Below, one piece after another: positions 20,756 to 31,900 of a stretch of 64,000 bases of DNA. Origin of the DNA: Tritrichomonas musculus (lineage: Eukaryota > Parabasalia > Tritrichomonadida > Tritrichomonadidae); the NCBI GenBank assembly GCA_039105265.1, contig JAPFFF010000005.1, positions 7,053,501-7,117,500 on the forward strand. Direction: 5' to 3'. The notes below the pieces were generated by a model. It was not told where the DNA came from. It saw only the letters and a program-made list of their open reading frames with translations, and did no database searches. The position numbers and the translations under genes are program-made. Numbering within the stretch: the stretch's first letter is position 1; each line of letters opens with the position of its first letter.

Positions 20756-23692
20756 TCAAGAAACAGAATCTCCCATGTCAATATTTTGATATAATATAGC
20801 AATGTGTAAAGCAGTTCCCTGATTCGGTATTATATTAATAAATGATGGCTTCGAATTATATTTAAGAACAACGTTAACCATATCAATATCACGTTTTTTC
20901 AACCGCTTCAAAAAGTGCATTATCGATTTGTACATTGTTTTTCAATAGAAAATAAACCGATTCGTAACTTTTTGTCTTCATTGCAGCATTAATAAAGTTA
21001 TACATCAATTCTTTTTTGCAAAATGAAAGAACAGTATCAACTATTAAAGACAGAATTTTCAAATCAATTCTTTCGAATTTGTACACAGCAGAATAAATTT
21101 TTTGATAATCAATTTCAATTTTTTTATCAATAAAATATTTGCATATTTCAAATGAACCTGATGCAAAAGCTTCAATGAATGATGTTGTAAAATTATGACT
21201 CAAATAAACATCATCATTTTTATAGTTTTTCAAAATGCAATTTCTAGTATTTCATAATCTAAATTATAGACTTCGAAAAAGTCAGGAGTATTTTTCTTAA
21301 ATTCATCGATAATATGATTGAAAAGATAACAATCTTTTTGCATTAATGAATAACTTAAGATTTTAGAAACAAATGATTGTTTCATTTTGAAGCCACTTTT
21401 AATAATTTCTTCAAAGAAGTGTAAATCATTTTTTGTATAAGATTTAATAATATTTTCAAAATCAGCTTGATTCATTAATGACTCAAAAAGAATGAAAATA
21501 GAAATATTTTCATAAATAAAAGCTGATTCAAAATAATAAGAATTGGATTCAATTGGATAATTTTCAATTTGAATTGAAGTATCAAATGAAGGAATTCTTT
21601 GCAATAATTTGCAAATATTATTATTTTCTTTAATTCTAATATCAAAAGGTGCAATTGGCTCAAAACAAGAAGTAAGACTTCCTTTAATAAATTCCATTTT
21701 AACTTGCATTAATATAAAGAGCAATTTTGTCATTTGATAAAATCCATTTCTCGAAGCAACACGAAGAAAATCATAACAAAAACTTGGATTGTCTGTAAAA
21801 TCATATCCTTGATTGATTAATTCAATTAAGGCATGTGCATTTCCACTTGCAATTGAAGCACAAACTAAAAAATGCACTTTAATATCATTTTTAATATTTG
21901 GAGGAGATTTCGTTTCATAAATCCAATCAAACAAGTTATTTTGATGATTTTTTATTGTTTGGCCATCTTCAACTTCTTTTTGTTCAACTATTTTAATGAT
22001 TTCAATATTACATCCATAAATGGCGTAATTGAATGTTAATTTATCAATTTCAAAATGGTTTAATAACAAATATTTAAAGCATTTAATTGATCCATAATCA
22101 TCAGCATAGTTTATATAACTTGTTTTGCCGTTTTCAACATAATTTTCAAACATATTAAATGGAACATAACTGTTTAAATAATGCTTCAAATTTGATGAAA
22201 CTAATTGTTGAAAAGAATCAAGATCATCATTACGAAGAGCTTTTGTTACTTCATCATCTGGTTCTCCACTATCTCGAATCTCTTTATATGCATCTATTTT
22301 ATCAGGTACGAATACTTTTGTGAAATTTTTCTTCGTAAAAACAAAATTATAAAAATCAGTTTGAAAAAAGATCAGATTTATTTCATATATTTCAGGTAGA
22401 AACCAGATCAATAAGTTATCTGTTTTGCTGTCTTTTAAATAACATACTCTACTGTTTTTGTAATATTCAATGCTTTCAGATATTTTTTCAATTATCTTTT
22501 CTTTCTCAATTAATCCGCGTTTTTGCAAATTGTAAATAAAAGAACATTTGCAAATATTTGATGAAAACGAAATCATCAATTTTTTCACCAGAAAAGGAAC
22601 AAAAATGCTCAATTTGTTTGAATTGTCATCTGCTTCTTTATTCAATTCAATAACTAAGTCACCCAATTGATGATGAAGCTGTAAATCAGAATTTATGACT
22701 TGAATGAAAAAAGCGGTTAATTCTTTAACGTTATCGTTTGTTTTCACCCATTTTGATTCCAAAATCAATTTTTTAACTTTTTCAACAGTCAATGTTTTAA
22801 TATTATAAAGCTATTCAAATAATTGTTCAATTAAATCGACAATTTCTTGTTGTTCATCGATGATTTGATTAACTTTTTCATTACTTTCGATGATTCGTTG
22901 AATATTTTCTAAAATCGACGTGATTCGAAGCTCTTCAGCTAAACTATATAGAATATCTGAGTTTTCTTGTGTAATTTTGACTGGATTAAAGTTAAAAATG
23001 TCACTTATCATTTGGAATTCATCAAATTCATCAGGAAAATCAAATTCGTAAATTAAATTTTTCGGATTTTTGAGAAAAAATTCAGGTATTACTTCAGATG
23101 TTAAAACACCATATAAGTTGCATTGATAATGTCTTTTTTTGGTGGCTATAACAAATTTTTTCTTGGATTTTAAAAGATATTGATTTAGGTCTTTTTCGGA
23201 AATTTTGATTCTAGTGCTGAATGAATCAACTGAATTATCGTCGGATTCAAAGAAAATGAAATTGTCAGATTCAAGTAATAAATTGTACGGAAACCGTTTA
23301 ATTTCTAATGAATTTAATACGGTAATTAATAGTGGATAATCGTTTTTGTTAAATAAAACAGATTGACCTTGATACATTAATTCGATTTTTCTAAGAATAT
23401 TTCTGTCATCGTTTATATTCAAATGATATTCATTTTGATATGGATTTTTTTCCAAAATTTTTGAAATAGCAGAACTAGTATCTTTCAAAATTTTCTTATT
23501 AAAATGGTAAGATCTATTGTTGGTTGTGATTTTGAAGTGTTTAGGAATATATTGTAAAATATTATAAATTTGATCTTCTAAGCAAATATAATTGTTCTTT
23601 AAATTGCTCTGTTTTTTGGAAAAAATAGATTGAACTGAATCATTGACAAAAGATATATGAGGTTCATCATCTAAAAGATGTATTAGGTTCAT
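20756..23692 (-). pseudogene. BTB - DUF3447/ankyrin protein, three breaks
   Basis: One gene with ATG at 23692. The first ~290 codons hold a BTB/POZ-like domain ('FKITTNNRSYHFNKKIL' through 'MYQGQSVLFNKNDYPLL') and a second region ('VIATKKRHYQCNLYGVLTSEVI') typical of trichomonad BTB-DUF3447 proteins. An in-frame TAG at about 22811 is followed without a shift by the 520-codon helical and ankyrin-like part ('TSYINYADDYGSIKCFKYLL'). Frame changes near 21233 (T run) and 20895 (A run) lead to the final ankyrin piece ('NQGTALHIAILYQNIDM') and a stop at 20756. Such proteins may act as ubiquitin-ligase adaptors, but that is inferred from BTB proteins elsewhere. The breaks suggest recent loss. Confidence 0.75.
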
Positions 23693-23815
23693 TTTCCTTA
23701 AAATTTAACATATTAATTCAAAGCATATTTGGCTCAATCAATAAAAGAAGAAAAATATTAAGGTAATAGAAATAATTATAAGATATATATTCATTTGAAC
23801 ACCATTACTTCCTTT

Positions 23816-24093
23816 TCATGTTGTTGTACCTGAAAAATAAATTTCTGTTAATTCCTTTTGGCCTTGATCTTTCATTTTAATAACAACTTGAAAAGCAGTT
23901 GTAATGCGAGTTTGTATTTTGTACGTATGTAATTCCTTTTTTTAATATAAATGGTAGAGCCTTCTACTTCTTGCATATTTGGGAATTGATATTTCTTGAT
24001 TATTATACATGTGGTATCTGATGTTGTTGAATATCTATGTAAATTTGGATAAATAGTTAATTCAACTGATCTTTGTGCGATAAATATATGATT
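23816..24093 (-). pseudogene. Beta-rich protein fragment
   Basis: Two frames read 'RSVELTIYPNLHRYSTTSD' ... 'FPNMQEVEGSTIYIKK' and then 'RITTAFQVVIKMKDQGQK'. They look like strands of one decayed beta-sandwich protein with a stop at 23816. Family unknown; there is no start. Confidence 0.35.
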
Positions 24094-24621
24094 CTTTTAT
24101 AAAAATTTGAATATTTTTTAAAAAAGTGATTTTATAGTTACAAAACCGTTAATTACTCTATGATTATATCAGATGAATGAAATAATAGGAGGAAAAAATT
24201 ATGAAAATTAGAACTTTCAATGCAAAAAAATATGATATCAAATTCGATTCCCAAAATAAATACATTTTTTCAAAATTTAAATAAAGCATTCATTATATTA
24301 GTATATTATTACTAAAATAACAAATATAATTTGAATTTCAGAAAGAAATTTTTATAACATTATTAAAATTTATTGAATAATTTATATAAAAAAAATTGAA
24401 TGATTTTATTTTGATAATCGATATCTTTTCTATTAAAATTTAATTTTCATTCAATAAAAAAAGTTAGATGTTTTTCTAAATATTAAATAAAAATACTAAC
24501 AGAAATAGAAGACATTTATAAATATGGAGTAAAACTATATAAAGGAGATGGTATAAAGGCTGATAAAAAAAACGCGAGTATCGTTTTCAAAGTTATTGCT
24601 GATAAGGGTCATATAAATGCA
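24094..24621. other. AT-rich spacer and 5' end of Sel1 frame
   Basis: The Sel1 reading frame is open from about 24500, with a Sel1-like half repeat before its first ATG at 24622. The word ACTAACAG at 24497 resembles a trichomonad branch/3' splice site, but I find no matching GTAYGT within the short intron range known for trichomonads. Otherwise AT-rich DNA. Confidence 0.3.
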
Positions 24622-25999
24622 ATGTATGCTTATTTTTTAATGCTTTTCAATGGTGATGGTATCGAAACTAACAAGGAGAACGCAATTTATTATCTCAAAA
24701 TGGCAGCAGACAGAGGTCATCTTATTGCAATATATACTTTCGCTAATTTTCTCTACAAAGGAGATTATATTACATTAAGCAAAGAAAACGCAAGTATATA
24801 TTATAAAATGGCAGCAGATAAAAATCATGTTTATGCGATGTTCAAATATGGATCAATGCTACTGAACGGAGATGGTATTCAATGTAATATTAACGAAGCA
24901 ATTAAATATTTAAAACTGGCAGCTGATAAAGGAAACGTCGAATCGATGTATAAATATGCACAAATCTTATCAAATAAAGAAGAAAATGAATGTAAAGAGG
25001 AAGCCAAAATTTACTATAAATTGGCAGCAGATAAAAAGCATGTCAAATCGATGTATGAATATGCTAGCATGCTAATGAACAATGAAGGTGATCAAGAAGA
25101 AATCAAACGATATTTCAAAATGGCAGCTGATAGAGGACACATTGAATCAATTGTAAAAATCAGCCAAAATTTATCAAAAGAAGAAAATTGTAAAGAAGAA
25201 TCATGTCGATATATGAAAATGGCAGCTGACAATGGCCATGTTGATTCTATGCATAATTATGCCATTGTTCTTTACAATGGTGAAGGTGTACGAGCAGATA
25301 AAGAAGAAGCGAGTCGATATTACAAAATGGCAGCAGACTTAGGACATGTTGAATCAATGTATGATTACGGAGTCATGCTTTTCAAAGGAGATGGAATTTG
25401 TACAGATAAAGAAGTTGCAAGTCAATATCTTAAAAAGGCAGCAGATTTAGGCCACATTGATGCAATGAATAATTATAGCTACATGCTTTACAGTGGTGAA
25501 GGAATTCCAATGAATAAAGAAGAAGCATGTAAATATATCAAAATGGCTGCTGATGCTGGTGATGTTGATGACATGTACAATTACGCAGCAATGTTGTACA
25601 AAGGAGATGGCATAGATGTGGACAAGAAAGAAGCATGCAAATACTTCAAAATGGCATCAGAAAGAGGAAATGTGAATGCAATGTACAATTTTTGCTTTGA
25701 TGCTCGATGCTGGTGAAGGAGTTATGATCGATCGAAAAGAAGCAGCAAAATATTTCAAAATAGCAGCAGAAAAAGGAGATATTGAATCAATGTACTATTA
25801 TGGAATGATGCTATATGAAGGAAGAGGAATTCCAATGAACAAGAAAGAAGCTGGAAAGTATCTGAAAATGGCAGCAGACGCTGGATACGCAAATGCAATG
25901 AAAGATTATAGTTACATGCTTTCAAATGGTGATGGAATCCCAATTGATAAAAAAGAGGCCAAAAGATATTCTGAACTAGTTTCTGAATTAAAAAATTGA
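24622..25999 (+). pseudogene. Sel1-repeat protein, one frameshift
   Basis: About twelve Sel1-like (SLR) repeats of ~36 residues with the pattern KMAADxGHxxSMxxYAxMLxxGDGIxxDKEEA. These form alpha-solenoid protein-interaction surfaces. The frame breaks near 25690 in a run of five T (the 'NAMYNF' repeat) and resumes in the next frame ('ALMLDAGEGV') to the stop at 25997-25999. Removing one T restores the repeat, so either a recent mutation or a sequence error. There is no kinase domain or signal peptide. The N-terminus is truncated relative to the repeat pattern. Confidence 0.8.
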
Positions 26000-26116
26000 C
26001 ATAATTGTTTTGCGAAATTTTATAAAATATCATGATATTTTAAACTTTCAAATTGTTTATATTTGAAAAAAAATATATTGGAATGTTGCTTTATTCAATG
26101 TTAAAAAATGAAAAGG

Positions 26117-26598
26117 TAAGTTATCTATTTTGCTGTCTTTTAAATAACATACTCTACTGTTTTTGTAATATTCAATACTTTCAGATATTTTTTCAATTAT
26201 CTTTTCTTTCTCAATTAATCCGCGTTTTTGCAAATTGTAAATAAAAGAACATTTGCAAATATTTGATGAAAAAGAAATCATCAATTTTTTCACCAGAAAA
26301 GGAACAAAAATGCTCAATTTGTTTGAATTGTCATCTGCTTCTTTATTCAGCTCAATAACTAAGTCAGCCAATTGATAATGAGATCTATTGTTGGTTGTGA
26401 TTTTGAAGTGTTTAGGTATATATTGTAAAATATCATAAATTTGATCTTCTAAGCAAATATAATTGTTCTTTAAATTGTTCTGATTTTTGAAAAAAATAGA
26501 TTGAACTGAATCATTGACAAAAGATATATGAGGTTCATCATCTAAGATGTATGAGATTCATTTTCCTTAAAATTTGACATATTAATTCAAAGCATATT
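26117..26598 (-). pseudogene. Internally deleted copy of the BTB-DUF3447 gene
   Basis: Matches about 22413-22670 and then jumps to about 23505-23730 of the BTB gene, in the same orientation, with few differences. An internal ~830 bp is missing and the two parts are joined near 26380 (AATTGATAATGAGATC). The copied 5' flank includes sequence upstream of the ATG (TTAATTCAAAGCATAT). A DNA-level duplication with a deletion explains it best. Confidence 0.85.
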
Positions 26599-26772
26599 GA
26601 CATAATTCTTCTTCTTTGAAGCGGATAGAAATCCCATCGGTTATGGGATCAATTGTAACACAAATAATTTAAAATTGAAAAAATGATTACTTTAAAAAAA
26701 ATATTGGAATGTTGCTTTATTCGATGTTGATAAATAAAATCAAAAATGTAATTACATTTAAAAAAAAATTCT

Positions 26773-26843
26773 TCTCTTGGGAGGAATCGAACCTCCATCC
26801 CGGGATTCAAAGTCCCATATGATAACCACTACACCACAAGAGA
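26773..26843 (-). tRNA. tRNA-Gln (TTG)
   Basis: A complete 71-nt cloverleaf on the minus strand. The acceptor TCTCTTG/CAAGAGA pairs fully. The D arm contains the A box GTGGTGTAGTGG. The anticodon stem TGGGA/TCCCG (outer pair T-G) closes the loop CTTTGAA with anticodon TTG. The T arm GGAGG/CCTCC has TTCGATT. A run of A upstream on the plus strand gives the Pol III terminator. Confidence 0.95.
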
Positions 26844-26934
26844 TTATGTTTATTGAAAAATTTAAAAGTATATACTATATATAATTTTCTCAGATTTTTT
26901 CACGGTAAATTGACATTTAGACAAAATTTTAAGA

Positions 26935-28041
26935 ATGTTAAGAGATATTTATATTCAAGAAGTGCTAATTGATATCGACAACTATGAAATTCAGGATAGA
27001 ATTGGTAATGGAGCTTTTGGGATTGTTTTTAAGGCTAAACAAAAAGATAACAATGAAATTGTTGCATTAAAAGCGCTTCAACCAAATGATAATCTAAAAA
27101 GGCAGAAAGATCAAAGAAATATACTTAACGAAATTTGTATACCGCATGTTCTTAATTTACCAGGGGTTGTTGAACTAAAAGGATTTCGATTTCCTTTAAC
27201 GGATGAACAAAAAGCAACTGAAAAAATTAAATCGATCGATACGAAAAATAAAAAAGGCCAAAAAGAAAAGGTTGATCTAACAGGTGCCATTATAATTACA
27301 CAATTTAAGAAAAATGGTAGCCTTGAAACATTAACTGATAAATACCTTGAGTCAAAAGGTGCAGAACGCGACAAGATGAATCCTACAATACGAAGTAAAA
27401 TTATTTTTGGTATTGCAGCGACAATGAAACAAGTACACCAGAAAAATGTTATTCATCGTGATTTAAAGCCAGACAATATCTTTTTAGATGACAATCTTGA
27501 ACCACAAATCGCAGATTTTGGACTCTCAAAGGTTATTATGAATAAAATCGATATGACTATGGTTCTCGGTACTCCTTTCTTTATGGCGCCGGAGCTTTTT
27601 ATGGATGGTGACGAAGGCTCATATACGGTTGCTGTTGACGTTTACGCATTTGCTTTTATAATATACAAGATGTTTACAAATAAGATATTGTTCGCCGATA
27701 AAAGGCCAATTCGATCCCACCAACAATATATGATGAAAATTGGTAAAGGATTGAGACCTGTTAGGCCTGACTCTATACCCGATAAATATTGGGATCTAAT
27801 TCAGCATTGTTGGGATCAAGAGCCTTCTTCCCGACCAACTTTCGAAGATATTACTGAAATATTGAAGGATGACGCTTTTGCTATTGAAGAATTTGGAATG
27901 AAAACCGACTTAGCAAGACTTCATGAATATCAAAAAAGAATTGATAGTGCTCCTGGCCCTAAAATACCATCTTCTCCAGTGCGCCACGTTCGATCAAGTC
28001 CTAAAGTTCGTAAAACACATTTTAATTGGAAACGACATTGA
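26935..28041 (+). CDS. Protein kinase (TKL-like)
   Basis: 368 residues, apparently intact. Gly-rich loop GNGAFG at 24-29, VALK with Lys46, helix-C Glu66, HRDLKPDN at 174-181, DFG at 194-196, GTPFFMAPE and a C-terminal 'CWDQEPSSRPTFEDI' typical of tyrosine-kinase-like (TKL) Ser/Thr kinases. All catalytic residues are present. A Lys-rich insert (about 90-114) lies between beta-4 and beta-5. The ~60-residue C-terminal tail is basic and Pro/Ser-rich. It belongs to the large trichomonad kinome; substrate unknown. Its ATG lies 91 bp beyond the divergently oriented tRNA-Gln. Confidence 0.92.
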   Translation: MLRDIYIQEVLIDIDNYEIQDRIGNGAFGIVFKAKQKDNNEIVALKALQPNDNLKRQKDQRNILNEICIPHVLNLPGVVELKGFRFPLTDEQKATEKIKSIDTKNKKGQKEKVDLTGAIIITQFKKNGSLETLTDKYLESKGAERDKMNPTIRSKIIFGIAATMKQVHQKNVIHRDLKPDNIFLDDNLEPQIADFGLSKVIMNKIDMTMVLGTPFFMAPELFMDGDEGSYTVAVDVYAFAFIIYKMFTNKILFADKRPIRSHQQYMMKIGKGLRPVRPDSIPDKYWDLIQHCWDQEPSSRPTFEDITEILKDDAFAIEEFGMKTDLARLHEYQKRIDSAPGPKIPSSPVRHVRSSPKVRKTHFNWKRH

Positions 28042-28885
28042 TTTGAAATAATTTTTTTTTTATTTATATGAACCAATTTCTAAAATTTATATAATATTCA
28101 TAAAAAAATGTATTCACCTTTTAACTATTTATTTATTCTTTTTTAATTTTGGTTACCAATATTATTTTTAATAATTATATAATTATTATTGAATGCGCGT
28201 AGAATTAAAAATACGGATATGTGATTGATTTTGGGTTTTAAAAATGATATTAATGATTTCCTGTTGTTAAAATTATGCAAATTCATGTGGAATATTAAAA
28301 CTATTATCATCATTAAATTTCATTGTAGACTTATTTTGTTATATATTATATAGCAATATCAACTTGCTAAATATAAATATGAAATTTTTTTTGTTCATGA
28401 ACAAATAAATTATTTAATTTAAAAAAATCAAAAATTCATTCTAATATCAATAAAGCTAAAGATATTTGCCAAAATGATTGCTCGTTGATCAATTTTATGT
28501 GATTGTTTCTTTTTGGGAACCTTTCACTTTTTTGGATTAAAATTTTTGAGTCATGTTTCAACTTTTTCAATGCTTTCAAATGATTTAATTCAAGTTTTGA
28601 ATTAAATAAAAGAATAGAAAAACTATTAAGTCTTTTATTAAGCATTATTTATATAGTAAAACATATTTTGATCGGTAAATTTTCGACCAATGACATTCAT
28701 TTTGATCTCAGAAATAAAAAACAATGATTTTACTATCAACCATTTACATTCAAAATTTTGTATAAATTTCATTATGATGCAAAATAAAATCATTTCTGTA
28801 TTAGCCAAATTTCATTCGATATTTGATATTAACTTATTCTATTAATTTATTAATGTTCTTTTATCACAAAAAAAAAATAATATAA
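28042..28885. other. AT-rich intergenic region
   Basis: No credible gene. A 69-codon frame on the minus strand (28436-28645) has no family signal. Confidence 0.35.
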
Positions 28886-28891
28886 TCACTT
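28886..28891 (+). promoter_or_regulatory. Candidate initiator (Inr), TCACTT
   Basis: TCACTT matches the trichomonad Inr consensus and ends 30 bp before the ATG of the Phe/Ser/Thr-repeat gene. Motif match only. Confidence 0.35.
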
Positions 28892-28921
28892 CATATAACT
28901 TTTATAAAGTAATAAAACAAA

Positions 28922-31900
28922 ATGGGAAACGATAGTTGTAAACCCACACCAATTCCACCAACAGCTTCTTTTACACCATCTAATAGCTTTACATCATCGT
29001 ACGTTTTCACTCCATCAAAAGATTTTACACCATCAAATATCTTCACCCAATCAAGTGATTTCACGGCTTCGAGTAGATTTACAGCATCGTCTATATTTAC
29101 TCCTTCTCTTTTTTTCACTGATTCTGATGATTTTTCATTATCACAATATTTTTCACAATCAAAAGGATTTAGCAATTCTAATGAGTTTTCTCAAACTTCC
29201 ATATTTAGTAAATCTCGGCATTTTTCATCATCAGATGATTTTAGCAATTCAAATGAATTATCAGATTCTGAAGATTCTTACCCTTTCACTTCGTCATCCA
29301 TTTTTACACAGTCCAATATCTTTTCTAATGCAGGAATTTTCAGTAGTTTACAAAACTTAACATTATCTCATGCTTTTACTAAATCTGAAATATTTAGCAA
29401 ATCAAAACATTTCACTATGTCTTTTCATTTTACGTCATCAAATTCTTTCACAAAATCTGATCCATTTACTCAATCTGATCATTTTTCTTTGTCAATCAGT
29501 TTTACACAATCTAATGACTTTACACCATCAGATAGTTTTAGCGGTTCTCGTCAGTTTACATTGTCTATTTGCTTTACTCCATCAAGTGGCTTTACTAAAA
29601 CGTTGATTTTCAGTAATTCAGAGCATTTTACAAAATCCATTGAATTTTCTCCTTCAGATGAGTTTACAAAGTCAAAATCATTCAGCAGCTCGAATCAATT
29701 TTCGCCATCAAAATGCTTTACAAATTCAAAATCTTTCAGTCAATCAAGTCACTTCACTCAAACTAAAAACTTTTCTCCTTCAAATGAGTTTACAAATTCA
29801 AAATCTTTTAGCCAATCAAATCATTTCACTTCAACGAAGAACTTTTCTCCTTCAAATAAATTTACAAATTCAAGATCTTTCAGTCAATCAAGTTACTTCA
29901 CTCAAACTAAGAACTTTTCTCCTTCAGATAAATTTACAAATTCAAGATCTTTTAGCCAGTCAAGTCACTTCACTCAAACTAAGAACTTTTCTCCTTCAAA
30001 TGAATTTACAAATTCAAGATCTTTTAGCCTGTCAAGTCACTTCACTCCAACAAAGAACTTTTCTCCCTCAGATAAATTTACAAATTCAAGATCTTTTAGC
30101 CTGTCAAGTCACTTCACTCCAACGAAGAACTTTTCTCCTTCAGATAAATTTACAAATTCAAAATCTTTTAGTAAATAAAGTCACTTCACTCTAATGAAGA
30201 AATTTTCTCCTTCAAATAAATTTACAAATTCAAGATCTTTTAGCCAATCAAGTCACTTTACTCAAACTAAAAACTTTTCTCCCTCAGATAAATTTACAAA
30301 TTCAAAATCTTTTAGCCAATCAAGTCACTTCACTCCAACAAAGAACTTTTCTCTCTCAGATAAATTTACAAATTCAAGATCTTTTAGCCTGTCAAGTCAC
30401 TTTGCTCAAACTAAAAACTTTTCTCCTTCAGATGAATTTACAAATTCAAAATCTTTTAGTAAATCAAGTCACTTCACTCTAACGAAGAAATTTTCTCCTT
30501 CAAATAAATTTACAAATTCAAGATCTTTTAGCCAATCAAGTCACTTTATTCAAACTAAGAACTTTTCTCCTTCAAAAGAATTTTCAAATTCAAAAGATTT
30601 TAGTGAATCAAGTCAATTCACACTTACTAAAATCTTTTCGCCATCAAGGAAATTATCTAAAACAAATATTTTCAGCAGATCTGATCCCTTTTTAATGTCC
30701 AATGAGTTTTCTAATTCACAAATTTTCAGTAAAACACCTCATTTTTCATCATCAAGCACTTTGATGCCAGAAGATATCTTTTCGGCAAATCTTCCTGGAT
30801 TAGCTTCTTCAGCAAATGCACAATCACCATCAATTGACCAATTATCATCATAAGTTGACCAATCATCATCAGTAGTTGACCAATCATCAGTATTTGACCA
30901 ATCATCACTAGTTGACCAATCATCACTAGTTGACCAATCATCACTAGTTGACCAATCATCACTAGTTGACCAATCATCACTAGTTGACCAATCATCACTA
31001 GTTGACCAATCATCAGTAGTTTACCAATCATCACTAGTTGACCAATCATCATTAGTTGACCAATCATCAGTATTTGACCAATCATCAGTATTTGACCAAT
31101 CATCAGTATTTGACCAATCATCACTAGTTGACCAATCACCACTAGTTGACCAATCATCAGAAGTTGACCAATCATCAGAAGTTGACCAATCATCAGTATT
31201 TGACCAATCATCAGTATTTGACCAATCATCAGAAGTTTACCAATCATCACTAGTTGACCAATCATCACTAGTTGACCAATCATCACTAGTTGACCAATCA
31301 TCACTAGTTGACCAATCATCACTAGTTGACCAATCATCACTAGTTGACCAATCATCACTAGTTGACCAATCATCAGTAGTTTACCAATCATCACTAGTTG
31401 ACCAATCATCATTAGTTGACCAATCATCAGTATTTGACCAATCATCAGTATTTGACCAATCATCAGTATTTGACCAATCATCACTAGTTGACCAATCACC
31501 ACTAGTTGACCAATCATCAGAAGTTGACCAATCATCAGAAGTTGACCAATCATCAGTATTTGACCAATCATCAGTATTTGACCAATCATCAGAAGTTTAC
31601 CAATCATCACTAGTTGACCAATCATCATTAGTAGTTGACCAATCATCATTAGTAGTTGACGAATCATCATTAGTATTTGACCAATCATCACTAGTAGTTG
31701 ACCAATCATCATCAGTATTTGACCAATCATCACTAGTTGACCAATCATCACTAGTTGACCAATCATCACTAGTTGACCAATCATCATTAGTATTTGACCA
31801 ATCATCATTAGTAGTTGACCAATCATCACTAGTTGACCAATCATCATTAGTATTTGACCAATCATCATTAGTAGTTGACCAATCATCATTAGTATTTGAC

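Noticed and set aside
23757-23780. TTAAGG as a further TTAA-element border
   Set aside because: No matching inverted end found downstream.
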